From assembly GCA_934045905.1 (NCBI GenBank), contig OW203769.1, positions 26,009,705 through 26,073,704 of the forward strand: a stretch of DNA of 64,000 nt, given 5' to 3'. Position 1 is the first letter of the stretch, and every line of letters starts with the position of its first letter. This stretch comes from Leuctra nigra (taxonomy: Eukaryota > Arthropoda > Insecta > Plecoptera > Leuctridae). Made by a program: the position numbers and the translations under genes. Positions 39,112-63,588 of the stretch are shown here, piece by piece. The notes beneath the pieces are model-generated. The model worked only from the letters and a program-made list of their open reading frames with translations. It did not search any database and was not told where the DNA came from.

Positions 39112-39318
39112 ATGACGATAGCGTCTACGATGTCTCGGCTAAAACCAGGCGACCTTCCTTTCATAGCTGTCACAACTTATCCAGAATCCTTTCCTGATCG
39201 AATCAGACGTCTCATTGATTTGACATCCCTCATTGCTGATTGCTGCGAATCTGATCGTGATATGAGGAAGCTGGGAATCATTAGGTCAATGTTGGTGAGA
39301 CTAGTTAGGTTTAAATAG
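39112..39318 (+). CDS. hypothetical ORF, unrecognised
   Basis: ATG-initiated, 68 codons, with mixed composition (LKPGDLPFIAVTTYPESF) rather than the Asn/Lys/Ile-rich make-up of random AT-rich frames. No domain is recognised and there is no supporting splice signal. It may be a remnant of a mobile element. Confidence 0.15.
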   Translation: MTIASTMSRLKPGDLPFIAVTTYPESFPDRIRRLIDLTSLIADCCESDRDMRKLGIIRSMLVRLVRFK

Positions 39319-41872
39319 AATTGATTACTTGATTTAGAAGGTCCCGTGGTTGAGAGTATCCGGTGTGAAGAGGGAATTCACCATGGAAAACTAGATAGAG
39401 ATATAAAATAATCCAGTATAAGTCGGTAAGATACTTATTTATGGTTATAATTTATGTCTGATTTAATCTGTATTTTTTTTTGTAAATTTCATCCGCATTT
39501 TTTAAAGTTTTATTCTCTCAATTGGAGCAATGGAGGGCTTGATTATAGGTCAATTTTATTTTACTACTGAAATGCACTCCCGGAAATTCTTTTAAAATTG
39601 GTTTAGAGTATTTTAAGTGATTATTTTCATTTTACATTAACTCAAAAAATCACTTGTATGGCATCTAGAAATAAAATATTCCCAATTAGGTAACACCTCT
39701 TTACCAGATGAAAATGTATTAAACGCATGCAATGGATGGATCACATAATATCATTCTCTTTTCTTAACAAACCGTTACTTATATTAGTATAGCTCATCCA
39801 ATGACAAACAAGCTAATGTCATTGAGCTCATCTAATACATCTGTCTCATTATTCAGGCATTTCTGTTATTTATTTTGATTCTTCATGGACTTCTCAAACA
39901 AATATGTAAAACTTAAAAAAGAGAATAACTTCTCTTTACAACTAGTACATTATAATTAACCCATAGATGTATATTAAATTTTAAAGACAGAAAATTTTTA
40001 CCTACTCGTTGGACGAATTATTATAAAATTAATAATTATTCACAAACCAGGAAACCAGGATATGACTTCAGTCTAACGCAATTTTATTTCGACAAAGAAA
40101 ATTGCAAATTACAAATTTCCTTCAACCAGCTATAAATTCCCTGTGGGCGCGACGTCTTATGCAAAACCTAACCTTGCGTAGTTCTCACATAACTTAAACA
40201 CGAAACATGAAAACGTCATTAAGTCTTCGTGATGAGGAACTTCTTACGATTCGGTCTTACGTCTAAGTACAGAAATACACTGATAATCTAAAAACAGCCA
40301 AAAACAATTGAATCAAGGATATATATTTGCCTAATTCATGCTGACGGGACCAGGTGATTGCAATGTAATGGAAATAAAAACATTCCTGCTAAGTTATCTT
40401 CCGACTTACGTCAAATTGTGTAATTAACTATAGTAATTTATTTCGTGTATTTACATTATTCAAGTGTTCGGATAAATTTATGCTACAATGTCATTAAGGA
40501 ATAAAGTTGTAAGGAATTTATAAAGCAATCACGGACCATGATTGTTTCTGAGAATAATTAAAAATATACCTAGAATTTAATTACGACTAAAACCCCAAGT
40601 AGGTAAAAAAAATTAATAGTGTCAAAAATTCCTGAAATCTAAAAATAAAGCAATAAAATTAGCAATCCAAATTTTCTAAAGACTAATTTATCTGAGTCAG
40701 TAGATTATCTTTTAAAAATACAAAGAGGAACAATTTAAAAATCTTCCAATTCCAAGAGTCAAACGATCTACCAAAATATTCTTTAAGCCAAGTCATGCAT
40801 GCAGATTAGAGATTTTAGATTGAGATGGTGAATAATTATTGTCATGGTTGATTTTATAGCACGGGCCATCCTTAGATCTTATACAAGGCGGTATTCGTTC
40901 GACAATGAGACTGGCGCTATTATACCTTGTAATTATATGTTAATACTTGGCTACAATTGACGACCGGTAAAATAACAATGAAACTTTCGATTAATGATTG
41001 GTGCAGATGGTACAGATTGAAGGCGTCAAACTTAATGATTGGATAGAAGGTGTCAAGTCACTCATGGATGTGGAATCCTGGGTCTTCTTTGATTGACTTA
41101 AAGTTGGTGTTGTTAATTAAGATTTGATTAATTGAGTATCGTGTTGAAATAATGCTCTGATTACTTTTCGGCTGCCGCGTAATATTTATGAAATTTGAAT
41201 TGTTAAATATTTTGTTTATGTGAACTAGAAAGTCGATAATTCCATATGAAAAATTAAAAATTAAAATTATTAATATCTACATTTTCAAGTAGTAAAATAA
41301 CGAACAATCGTCACTGGTTACAAAATGTATCTATAATTGCTTGCAAGAATCGCATCCTACAGAACTTTTATTAAAAGTTATTTTCTTAAAGTTTCAAATT
41401 TTTTGGCGTGGAGTATTTTAATTTTTTCATATTTTCTTATTCTCGTAGATAAATTCTCAATTGTTATAAATAGCTATATGTATATTATTTATATTAGTTA
41501 CATTAGTGGTGTTTCAAAAGGAATAAAATCGAGAAATTGGTGTATTTTAGAATTTTCGTCAGATTCAAGATTCAAACAGAAATTTTAAAAATTCTTGCAT
41601 TCTGGTAATTTACATTATTGCTTCTTAACGTGTTACTTACATGCCACCTGTTATGGAAGACCATCTCTTCAAAGTTCACTATCGACGCTCTACTAGTGGG
41701 CAGGTTCGAATCACGTCTGATCGCACTGTGGTCACAACTAGACAAGAGCTCGAACCCGGGTCATCTGGTCACTTATATCATTCAAAAGATCCGACTCCAT
41801 ACAGAGACGCGACGCGCGCATCGTAACTCAAGACACGGCAAGGTCGCCGACAGGACCGGTTCTTTACGAATA

Positions 41873-42060
41873 AAACACATTTCCCTTTCTTTCGCAGGTT
41901 TTATAAACAAAAAATAGCGCATATATGTAGCATACGTTTCCCTTTCTTTCGTAGATTTCATAATAAATAGCGTAAATGAAGCACACGTTTCTCTATATTC
42001 CGTGCATTTGATTAAAAAATTAGCATAAATGAAGCACACACTTATATTTCATACATTATT
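41873..42060. repeat. degenerate ~55-bp tandem repeat
   Basis: About three and a half diverged units, each with CACACGTTTCCCTTTCTTTC-like and ATAGCGTAAATGAAG-like parts. Open frames across it are a by-product of the repeat. Confidence 0.7.
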
Positions 42061-43604
42061 TAAAAAATATACAAATATTTTTATTAAATAAATAATTTTT
42101 ATCTTACTCTTTCTCAAAAAATCTGTAAATTAAGGGGGACTAAGGTGTAAATTTTAGGTTTTTCATATATTTTTACATATTTTTTTATTTGTATTATCAT
42201 TAATATGTACCTATATGTGTTTTAGTTCAAATGCTTACAAAATTTAAAAAAATAAATTCTTTTGACTCTAAAATAAATATTTTGTGATATTTTGCAACGA
42301 GGCGGCAGCTTCAATAATTTGTAATAATTTTGAGTTTATTCAATAATATTTAGAATTTCAAAATCGTGTAAATATGGCTGATTTATTATTGATAAATATA
42401 AATTAAAATTTATTCAGACAAATACATTTACGATTTTTTTTTTATAATGTACTAGAGGGACCCGCTTACAAATGGTAAGATGTGTGATTCACATTTATCT
42501 GATTAATTTATCACCAACTATACCTACCAAAGTTTGGGAAATGTATAAAAAGAGACAGTAACTGCAAATTCCCACTTAAAGAATACAACACAATCGTAGA
42601 TATGGTAAATTCGTACCGTAATCGTTGGGGAAAAGGGATAAATTACAGTTGCACAAAGAAAAATTTATGTTTTTCTATACCATTTTGCTTTTCATGTTAT
42701 ATCTCTCAAAATATCGTAAAACGATTTTGAAACGGAGTTAATTCATCAATCAGTTGTGTAGAATTTGTTTTGTATATTTTTTGAACGAATTATTGTTATA
42801 ACTTACTTAAAAGTGGATATAAAGAAGATGCTGAAATTTTGACGTTTTGAAAAGCCAGAACTGATCAATTTCAATTGTAAACACACAGACACCCGGATTT
42901 CCACATGCAGGAAACTGTTCAATGTGTAAGAGGATTTTTGACCTTTCTTGATTTTTTTAGTAATGATTTTTTTTTTATTAATGTGATTTTTCAGATTTTC
43001 AGATTTTTTTTATTTTTAATTTTCTCTATTTTTTTTATAAATATTGGTTATGTTGCGTGATTTTTTTGATTTTTCTTTGACTTTTTGGTTTTGTTGAGTG
43101 ATTGGTTTGATTCTTTGACATTTTAGGTACAAAATACTGTACACAAGATCGAAAATACTTTTTAACAAAAGTCGTTACTTAAGTCTCATTCTGTGACTTC
43201 TTCTCTTTAAAAAAAAATCAGCCGCAAAACCTGCTGTATAATTTGTCAGATAAACACTTTTGGTGCTCTTGAGATATTTAATATTCCTCACTTTTGAATA
43301 CCTGATCTCCAATTGATAATGAACTGTTTCAGTAGTAGTAGGTTGAACAAGTATGGGCGGGTGGAGTGGAGTGGGGGTCGGTCACTGACTCCCCACTTAC
43401 CGCCAACTCATATTTTCACAAATTCACATTTCTGTCTTCCAAAATCACTGTAAATTGGATTCTTACATAAAGCATTAGATAATTAAATACATTAATACTC
43501 GCAAGTGTATTAACACTCAGGTGTATTGGTGAACGTTATTTTTTCTTTTTTGTGACACGTGATTTTATTTGTCTTTTACCTTTTTTTCTATGGTTTACTT
43601 GCAG

Positions 43605-43769
43605 CTTTATGTTAAGCGTACTTTTAGTGCCGGTGTATTGCATGGTCAAACTTTGGGTACAAATAACACACCACTTGTATCTATTGTTTCTATGTTTTCT
43701 ATGTTTTTATTGATCGCAACTGCATTGTATCTCATTGTAGCCACTGAACATTGTAACTGGCTAAAGTAG
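43605..43769 (+). CDS. terminal exon of an unrecognised membrane protein
   Basis: A long pyrimidine tract and TTACTTGCAG acceptor lead into 54 codons ending in TAG, and AATAAA follows at 43816-43821. The translated end contains a clear hydrophobic segment (SMFSMFLLIATALYLIV) close to the C terminus, so the product would have a membrane segment near its end. Upstream exons were not identified with confidence; the ORF at 38773 is one weak candidate. The family is not recognised. Confidence 0.35.
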   Translation, partial: LYVKRTFSAGVLHGQTLGTNNTPLVSIVSMFSMFLLIATALYLIVATEHCNWLK

Positions 43770-43821
43770 GCCTCTTGTTGCGCCCTATACACTGGCCTCC
43801 TGCTTGCAGGTTTACAATAAA

Positions 43822-46180
43822 ATGTATTAATAATTCCTCATTGATTCAGACTTTCTTGTGCGGGGAGGGGGGGGGGGGGCTATCGAAATTCCCGGAATAA
43901 ACATTAATGTCTAGGCTAGGAAATAATTGGGGGTTTGTAAATTTTTCCTCAAGATCACTGATATGATGTGATTTGAGTAAATTTAGCAAATCAAATTCCA
44001 TGTGTTTTGGAAGGAAAAATCACACATTTTGTTTCAATATTGAAACGAAAAGTGTGGTTTTCATCAAATATTTATCGAAAGGAATCACTAAGTATCACTA
44101 GTAATAGTGTCTATAACTAAGTAGTAAGTAGTCATATATTTACTTTAGTATAATAGCAGGTTATTTCACGAATTCTCCTTTAAAAAAAACTAGGCAGCAG
44201 GCGATCTGTGGATTAATTTCACTTTTGAAACCAGTATTTTATGAACTCCTTAGTTCTCTCAAACTGGAGTCTGGAACTAATAACAGAGATGATTCTTACA
44301 ATGGCAATGATTCTGGACTCCAAGTCGAGCTAACTCAGGTGTTCGTAAAATAACGGTTTTAAAATTATCCACAGATTGCCTGCTGACTATACTTTTGAAT
44401 TGTACTACAAAGCTAAATACTCATCTCACAAATAATAATGTTATTATAATTTGTTCCTACATCATCTGCCTAACTGTTCCAAAAATTATTTAAAATCTCT
44501 CTCTATTCCGTTTGGTTAACATTTTTGATATTTTGTAAATTGATATACCTAATGAGGAAAATTCGGTTCGGGGGGCGATGACCCCCCCCCCCCGCAAGTA
44601 TGCCTGAATTCAACACTGGTGTAATATTGCCTAGATTTTAATTAGCGAGCTACTCCTTTTGACTCTTTGTCACAGTATCGTCTGTTTCTTTCCTAATTTT
44701 TTTTCTACTGGGCTACTTATTTACTGTAAGTGGTCTTTCAGACTAAAATTGTTTTGAAATCTGTTGATTAATAAACAAAATTATTTTCTCCCGATTGTCT
44801 GAAAAATTAAAATTTTCAGATCAAGTCCAAATTTTGCATGGTCATTAAGACCGCCATTTCTATAATGTTATACTTAACATTTTTATTTTTTGAAATAGTA
44901 CCTTCTAACAGAAGTGGGTACCTATCTAAAACAATTCATCATTGTATTTTATAATACAGGTAGGTATACGTTTTAATAAATGCAACTGATATTTTCTAAA
45001 TGGAGTTCAAATGTTAACTAATATTTTCGAAGTTGAAACTATTTACCATGTAAGTTTTTCACAAGATTTTTTTCTGTCTGGTTTGGTGAACTTATTTCTT
45101 CACAATGTTATACTATAGTACTATCTCATAATTCTCACTGAATCACTTCATCAACAAGAGACGTTGTATCAAATTATTATCATTTACGTACAATAAAACA
45201 AACATTAATGATATAGAAACAATTAATGTGCGTCTTTTGGGGGAATTGTACAATCGGATTGATTCCAATTACACATACTGCCTACCTATGATGAGGAAAG
45301 TCAAAGAACTATTGTGACAAATCTCGCCGGTTGAAATCGCATAGCTGAGAAAAATCCTTCAAATTGTCTGAATTTACTTGGTAGTTAGAATAATATTTAT
45401 AACAATTTATTCATGAATCGCCCACATATGAATTTTTCTATCTTGCGGGGAGCACACTAGGTTAAAACCAGATCTTCAAACAATGATTTAATAGCTCAAT
45501 ATTAATAGCCGTCTACTTCTAAAATCTCCCTGACAGCTACGTCAAATGAATTGAATTATTAAGATAAAAGACAATAAGAACATATCAATTTTGAACAGTT
45601 TATGAACCAGTATAACCCCTTAGCCAAAACTAAATAAGGCAAAACAAGCTATAGCCAACGAACACAAAGTATTTTCGAACGCTGTGTCTCACAACCTATA
45701 CAAGGCTCGGTCACAGCTGAACCAGAGTTTAGCAGGACAGGCGTTATACTTCCAGAGTGCATTCAACTTAATTTCGATATTTTCATTCTAGTTTACCAAA
45801 ATAAAGTAAAAGCATTCTGAAATGTAGGTATGAATCCCGCAGCCTATATATTTGAATTTCCTGGCTTCCTTTTTACTATCTTTCAAAAACGTTCCAAAAC
45901 TAGGCATTCATTCGAAAACCTTCAATATTTCCATGTAATTTCCTCCTATTCCAAGGGGATTTGATGGATTAATTATTTTAACTGTTTTTCTTTCATGCAT
46001 ATAAAATAATGGTCATAGTGCGTTTATATGACGGGAAGTTATTCCGAGGATGATTCGGTTTCTTTTTACAAGTTATTACTGAAACTTTATTGTTATGTAC
46101 TCGCTATCACTATACTATCTATCAAAATTTTACAACTGTACCGTCATACTATACCTTGAAATTTAAATTGTCAAACCCCT
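43822..46180. other. non-coding region
   Basis: No supported gene. Contains G- and C-homopolymers near 43860-43880 and 44570-44595 that may mark another MITE, but no target duplication was found. Confidence 0.35.
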
Positions 46181-46184
46181 CTCC

Positions 46185-46470
46185 CACAACCAGGCCCTTA
46201 CCAATGGACTGCTACCTTGACGCGGACGAGTTGGTCCCAACCTAGTCCCACTCCCAACTAAGTGCAGTCCAGGGTCGACCTATAGTCCCAAATTCGCGGG
46301 CCCCTTGGGCCGGCCTCCCCCTTGAGATGGTGATCCCTCTGAAATCGGGTCCCACCGCCCCGAAGCTTCCCTTCACCCCGGTTTGTCCCCATTCTGAACT
46401 GGCTTTCCCACCAGTTTCAGACTACCCCGGATCGGGTCCGTAAGGTCGACCCCTCCCGATGACCTCATCT
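46185..46470. other. GC-rich island of unknown origin
   Basis: Nearly 290 bp of GC-rich sequence in AT-rich surroundings, with GGTCCCAACCTAGTCCCACT, GGGCCCCTTGGGCCGGCC and GGTCGACC motifs. No long ORF. It could be the 5' UTR or a fragment of a retrotransposon not otherwise present here. Confidence 0.45.
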
Positions 46471-47559
46471 TAAGTAAAAATGTATGTGAACAATATAAAC
46501 TCGTCGTTGACGCGCCGTTAAACCATAAAATCTAATCACAACCACGCTTAGGCCTTTGTGGATTTTTATTTATTTTGAGTAAAATTGAAATAATATTGAT
46601 ATTATTCACTCTGGTAAATCCCTTAACATCAACTTCAATATTATTCTATTAAAATACGAAATATATCGCAATATATACGTGATAATAGTCATTCAATTTC
46701 CAAAATTAATGCAGATTTCGAATAGAATGAAATTTGGTTTTTTACGGCCGCAGAGTTATTTCATGTGTAGTATAGGTATAGAGGTACGCAAACGTTTCAA
46801 GAATGCAGTGAAAACTTAATTTGGAACGTTTCATCCTTGTGTTTTTAAATAGCTTTAAATTGAGTGAAAAATAGCTGCGTTTCTACACATTCAAATTAAA
46901 CTCTTCTGACATATATGTATCGTTCTTCATTCTTTTAACATCCAATCACTGCTACTCTTATAATCATAGTAATCTAAAACCGATCTCTTTGTTTTTCAAT
47001 ACTCGCGTCTGTGTAGATGTAGGTGTTAAATCACGATGTCTAGTCTGTGATTTTAGAAGTTTTCCGCGCCCAAAACCTCCATTCCAGCCGACCAAGTTCG
47101 ATGCGTTTGTGTGACTTCTTGTATAGCTTAGGTGGCAGCGTAGGCGATAGATTATGTATTAGAGACAATACGAAGATCATGATATGCAGTTGTACCTAGT
47201 TATTAATCTTTAACTGTTGAAGGTGATAAGTTGTTTGTTGTAGCTTATTATAATATAATTGAGTAGGATTATGTTTTGTTTTTGCTTTAAATCGTATACC
47301 ACCGCTCAATTTTCAAAACGTTTTAGAATAATAACTCCTGCAAATTACGTGTCGATTTTAATTAACATTATATTCTTAGTCACTCTTTGGAGTGATTGTT
47401 TACGAAAAAATTTATAATTGTGTAATTTAATAATTTTACTTTTATTAACATGTGTATTATCATTTAAATAATTGTTGCACCTTTTCAACTCCATTAAAAA
47501 AATTATTTGTCTCTGTCCATCTTTACGCTTGTTATTAAGTGTTTCATCCCACACTTGAT

Positions 47560-47660
47560 CACCCGGGGCTTAACCGCGCCCACACCAGTCCCAACGACCC
47601 ACACCGTATCCCCATGGGTGCCCACACCATCATACTGTCACTGATCTACCTCAACTTACT
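47560..47660. other. second GC-rich patch
   Basis: CACCCGGGGCTTAACCGCGC, ACACCAGTCCCAACGACCC and ATGGGTGCCCACACC occur in about 100 bp between AT-rich flanks. It resembles the island at 46185-46470 in composition but shows no obvious direct match. Confidence 0.3.
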
Positions 47661-48661
47661 TGCGATTTCATCCTGGCTCGAATAACACACGTGTCACGCA
47701 CAAAAACAAAATAGAAACTGAACTAGGAAGACCGTTTAAATCTCTTTTATAGGTACTAGACATGCATTTAAATAAGCTAATAAAAAAAGCAGAACACATT
47801 TCTGACAAATAGCAGACTAACAATTTATTCCTCCCTCCATGAATGCAGTTTATTCGAATGCATTTTAAACATGACTGACCTCCCACTCGAAAATGCATCT
47901 TGTATGTCTAAATTAAAAAAAATATTGTAAATTTGTTAAAACATTTCAAAGCCGGCGGCAAAAATAATATATCGTCTTACACTGTTGAGATAATAAAATT
48001 GTAATTGGGCAGTTCCGGCTTTGGCCTACACGAAGTATTTAGAATAAATGGTGGGGGGAATTAATTATAGTGAATTGGGATGGTAAAAAGTACTACGTGC
48101 CAGTTCTCACCCTTGAGATCATACTCGAATAAAGTTAACCTTAGTTGATGAAATATGGAGGTGTATGAATCTACACACATTGCATTTCCTTTTCGTTTTT
48201 TTAGATTTATGTAAGCTTTATTATTTCATTGTGATCAGATTGGAATTCAATACATGGTTTTCTAACAAGTTGAATTGAAATGTTTTGCATTTATTTTGAC
48301 GTATTTATTTAGTATGTCGTTTGAAGAACATGCTTATAGAAATTAAACAAAATGTATACTTACTTGATATGTATCAAAAGCAAAATGATGTAATATTTAC
48401 TTGCATCGATATTTTCTTGTCTTAATTTGTCTAAAATTACATTAATAACATGCCCGCAATTAAAAATTAATCTGAGTATTATGCTATGTATATTTACCTA
48501 CACTATTTTGATGAAAGAAAACCAGTATATTTTATTAGGTAAGTACTGATAGAAAAAATATAATTTGCTATACCACATATTTTTATGTCTCCATAAAAGT
48601 AGAAAAATCGAAGAATGTTTCCAAAAAAACTCTTGGCCTGTGGAATAAACTGGTTATTGAT

Positions 48662-48752
48662 TTTTTTGTATATCTTAAATTTGATATATCAAATTTAAGA
48701 TATACAAAAAATGTAAAAAAGAAATATTAAATATATTTAATATTTCTTTTTT
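48662..48752. repeat. two adjacent perfect palindromes
   Basis: 48662-48711 is a perfect 50-bp palindrome centred on GATATATC, and 48715-48752 a perfect 38-bp palindrome centred on AAATATATTT. They are separated by 3 bp. Both lack spacers and are expected to extrude as cruciforms. Confidence 0.95.
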
Positions 48753-49619
48753 TCTTTTCATACATACCTCTAGTGTGAAAATAAACTGAATGGTTCTTGA
48801 TAAAAATATAAGACTATTATTCTATATTTATTCTATATTAGAATGTACGAAATAAACGGCTCTAGAGTACCTATTTTAATAGAATTCCTTGTTTCACAAT
48901 ACTCACCTGTATTATAGACTACTTTACAAATGCAGGTCTCGTATGTCAAAACGTCTCGCAATCAATCAAAGTTGACATTATTTAGGTTCGAGATCTTGGC
49001 AATTGTCTGTTCCGACAGTTGAATATTTTATTGCAACATGATCACAATGGTTCTACGTACAGAATAAATCGTCCCACAAGCGGCATACGCGACCGGTAGA
49101 AAACAACAATGTAGGAAGCGAATGTGTCAGGAAAGTAAAAAATTGCTTTCTGGTGTTTTCAATTTCATTTTTGTGAGAGAGGCTCAGCGCTTTCTCATTC
49201 AAATGATGATTATAATTTTGAAAAAAAATTGGTGATGAGCTCACAGAATAAATGCATGAACATATCTTCATCATGAAGTATTTACCACTTGTGCACTGTT
49301 GGCGACTGGTTTGGTTTTTCACATGTTCTGAAAACAGCAATTAATTATAACTTTGTCCGAGGATGCACATTTCAATGCTGCTCTGCTTCAATGCTGCAGA
49401 GCCTCCAATCAATGTTAATTCTTTCGCATGAAAGGAAATATCAGTTGTTAAATAAAGCTAAAATATGCAAATTGTGAAGATTTTATTAATATTATGTGAA
49501 ACTAATATGAATATATTTTCAATGACACAAGCTTATTTCGAAATGTAAGAAAAACTATAGAGAAAGCATTGTTTTGCAAGCTCTTAATGTAAAATTTCTG
49601 AACAAAAATTAGAGTTTGT

Positions 49620-49870
49620 TGAAGACATTTAAAAATTCAAGACATTCCAAATTTTCCAGACTCTAGCGCCCCGGACCCGCGTATAATTCGGGGACCCTCC
49701 CCTAATTGCTTCCATACGTATAATGGTAGAAAAGCTTTTCCCGTTGTTAATTTTCAAATTCTAAAATAATGTCTTCTATATTTTGTTGCGCCCTCCCCAA
49801 GCTTTGACTCCCCTCCCCGGAGAAAAATATCTGAAACCATCACTGATCCGGTAATCCCATAGGCATATAG
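49620..49870. repeat. GC-rich cassette fragment
   Basis: GCGCCCCGGACCCG and the following CGGGGACCCTCCCC hairpin match the cassette found in several hAT-type elements of this window (10319, 12540, 54400). Element ends were not recognised. Confidence 0.45.
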
Positions 49871-50332
49871 TATGTTGTACAAGACTAATTATGTTGCTAA
49901 TTTCAAACATTTCGTAGAAAACTTTCCCAGGATGTGGGGCAATCACAAAAAAATAGTACCTATAGACAATGATGTGTATAGGTACTGTCTATTTCCTATC
50001 TTTTTATTTACTAGAGATTAAATACATGCAAAAATATTGTAACTTCACCCTGCTAAGCTATAGGATAAGATTTGTTGTTCTAGGTGGCTGCTTGCATATG
50101 TAACGAACAGGGATACTCTCAAGGGATTCTCTTAGATTTGCTGCGTGAGCACAAACAGCTGAACAGAATTCCTTATTCCAGTAACGGTCTGATTTAGATA
50201 TCTATTAGCAAACACTTCCTTTGTAATAGTTTCAGTTTCAGTTTCATTCATTTCCATTAAACAATGTACACTTGGCCAAAAAAAACTTGAACGTTCAATA
50301 AATCTGATAGGCTGATAACTGTTAGATCGCAC

Positions 50333-51585
50333 CAGGCGCGTATAGGAACTACTTTCATCATGGGGGGGGGGGGGGGGGGGGGGGGATTGCGACACCAGGA
50401 AGGGGGGTCTGGGAGGCGAAGCCCCCCAGTTTTAGCCCCGCAGGGCGTTTTTTAGAATTTAAACCTGTTGAAAGTGATTCTGGGGCTTTAAAATGCCCAA
50501 ACTGAAGCAAAAAACACTTAATTGTTGCCCCGTAGGAAATTTTTTCGAATATAAACATTTTAATTTTAATTCTGGGATGCTCAAATTACAACAAATAACT
50601 CTCTACAGGGCTGCCACTGACCAAGATCCTCCAAAAAAGTGATTTAAGTGACTAAAATTAAGGAAAAAGTGGGAAAAAGTGACAAAAATGTACAGAAAAA
50701 GTAACTGAAAAGTGACTAATTTTCTATAATTTCACGGCAGAATCGTCAATAGTTGTAAACTCGTTAACAAGTTGCATGTTCATAACTCGGAAGACCTTTT
50801 TGTTGACATTTGGACCCAACAGTGGTCGAATTGGAAGTCAGTCCATGGGGGGATTGTGTACTGGCAGGATTTCTGCCAGGGTGGCAAGTGAAGGAACAAA
50901 ATTTGCAACGCGTTATTGCGCACCCCCACGGTGCCCCGCAGGGCGTTTTTTGGTTTTTGACACTCAATTTTGAGACGTTCTGAAGTGTATTTTAGTTTTT
51001 AAATTTTTCCCAGTTTTCACTCCATTAAGGTGTGGGGGGCATGCCCCAAAAACCTTACCCCACATGCCGTTTTTGGTTTTTTGTCACTCTGAAATCAATT
51101 TTGAGATGTTCTGAGGTCTATTTTGATTTTTTTGATTTTTTTTTATACATTTTCCAGTTTTCACTCCAATAAGGTGTGGGAGGCATGTCCCAAAAACCTT
51201 GCCCCGCAGGGCGTTTTTTGGTTTTGTGACACTTTGAAATCAATTTTAAGGCGTTCTGAGGTGTATTTTGATTTTCAACTTTTTTTAAAAAATATATCCC
51301 AGTTTTCACTCCAGATATATCCGAAAAAAGGGAGAAAAGTGACTAATCTTGTAAAAAAGTAAATAAAAGTGACTGGAGACCAAAAAAGTAACTTTAAGTG
51401 ATAAAAGTGACTAAGTGGCAGCCCTATCTCTATATTTGCCCCGCAGGGCGATTTTTTTTAGAATTTAAACAATTTTAAAATGATTTTTTGACAGTTAACT
51501 TAATTTTTTATGGTGAATGGGGGGTCAGCCTCCTCGAGTGGGGGGGGGGATAATCCCCCCCATCCCCCCCCTTCCTACGCGCCTG
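50333..51585. mobile_element. hAT-type element, CAGGCGCGTA family (outer)
   Basis: Ends CAGGCGCGTATAGGAA / TTCCTACGCGCCTG, flanked by a perfect 8-bp duplication GATCGCAC (50325-50332 and 51586-51593). It has long G- and C-runs next to the ends and an inserted element at 50606-51425. It lies just downstream of the P450 gene. No transposase. Confidence 0.92.
50606..51425. mobile_element. element nested in 50333-51585
   Basis: Inverted ends AGGGCTGCCACT / AGTGGCAGCCCT; the flanks share TCTCTA but not a clean 8-bp duplication. Inside are three diverged copies of a CGCAGGGCGTTTTTTGG / TTTTGACACTTTGAAATCAA module spaced about 130-140 bp, also present in the element at 37502-37905, and AAAAGTGACT repeats near both ends. 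Confidence 0.75.
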
Positions 51586-51845
51586 GATCGCACCATCAGA
51601 AGTCAGTCTAAGCAATCTCATTGTCTCACTCTAGTAGCTGTGACCTCACATTTCAATGATAATAACAAACTTTGATTGGTTATGGGACAAGACCAGCAGT
51701 CATTCAAATTTGGTAAACGTTCAAGTTTTGTTTGGCCGAGTGTACATGTACAAGTTTGGACTCCTAAAGTTGACATTTGTTTTTAATTTTTAACAATATT
51801 AATTTATAAGTAGGTATTATATCACATTCATCTTGGTCTTTTCTT

Positions 51846-63588
<11,743 letters not shown>

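Noticed and set aside
43847..44612. A hAT-like element bounded by G-runs
   Set aside because: The ends are loosely inverted (TTCAG...CTTG...GGGG) but no target duplication matches.
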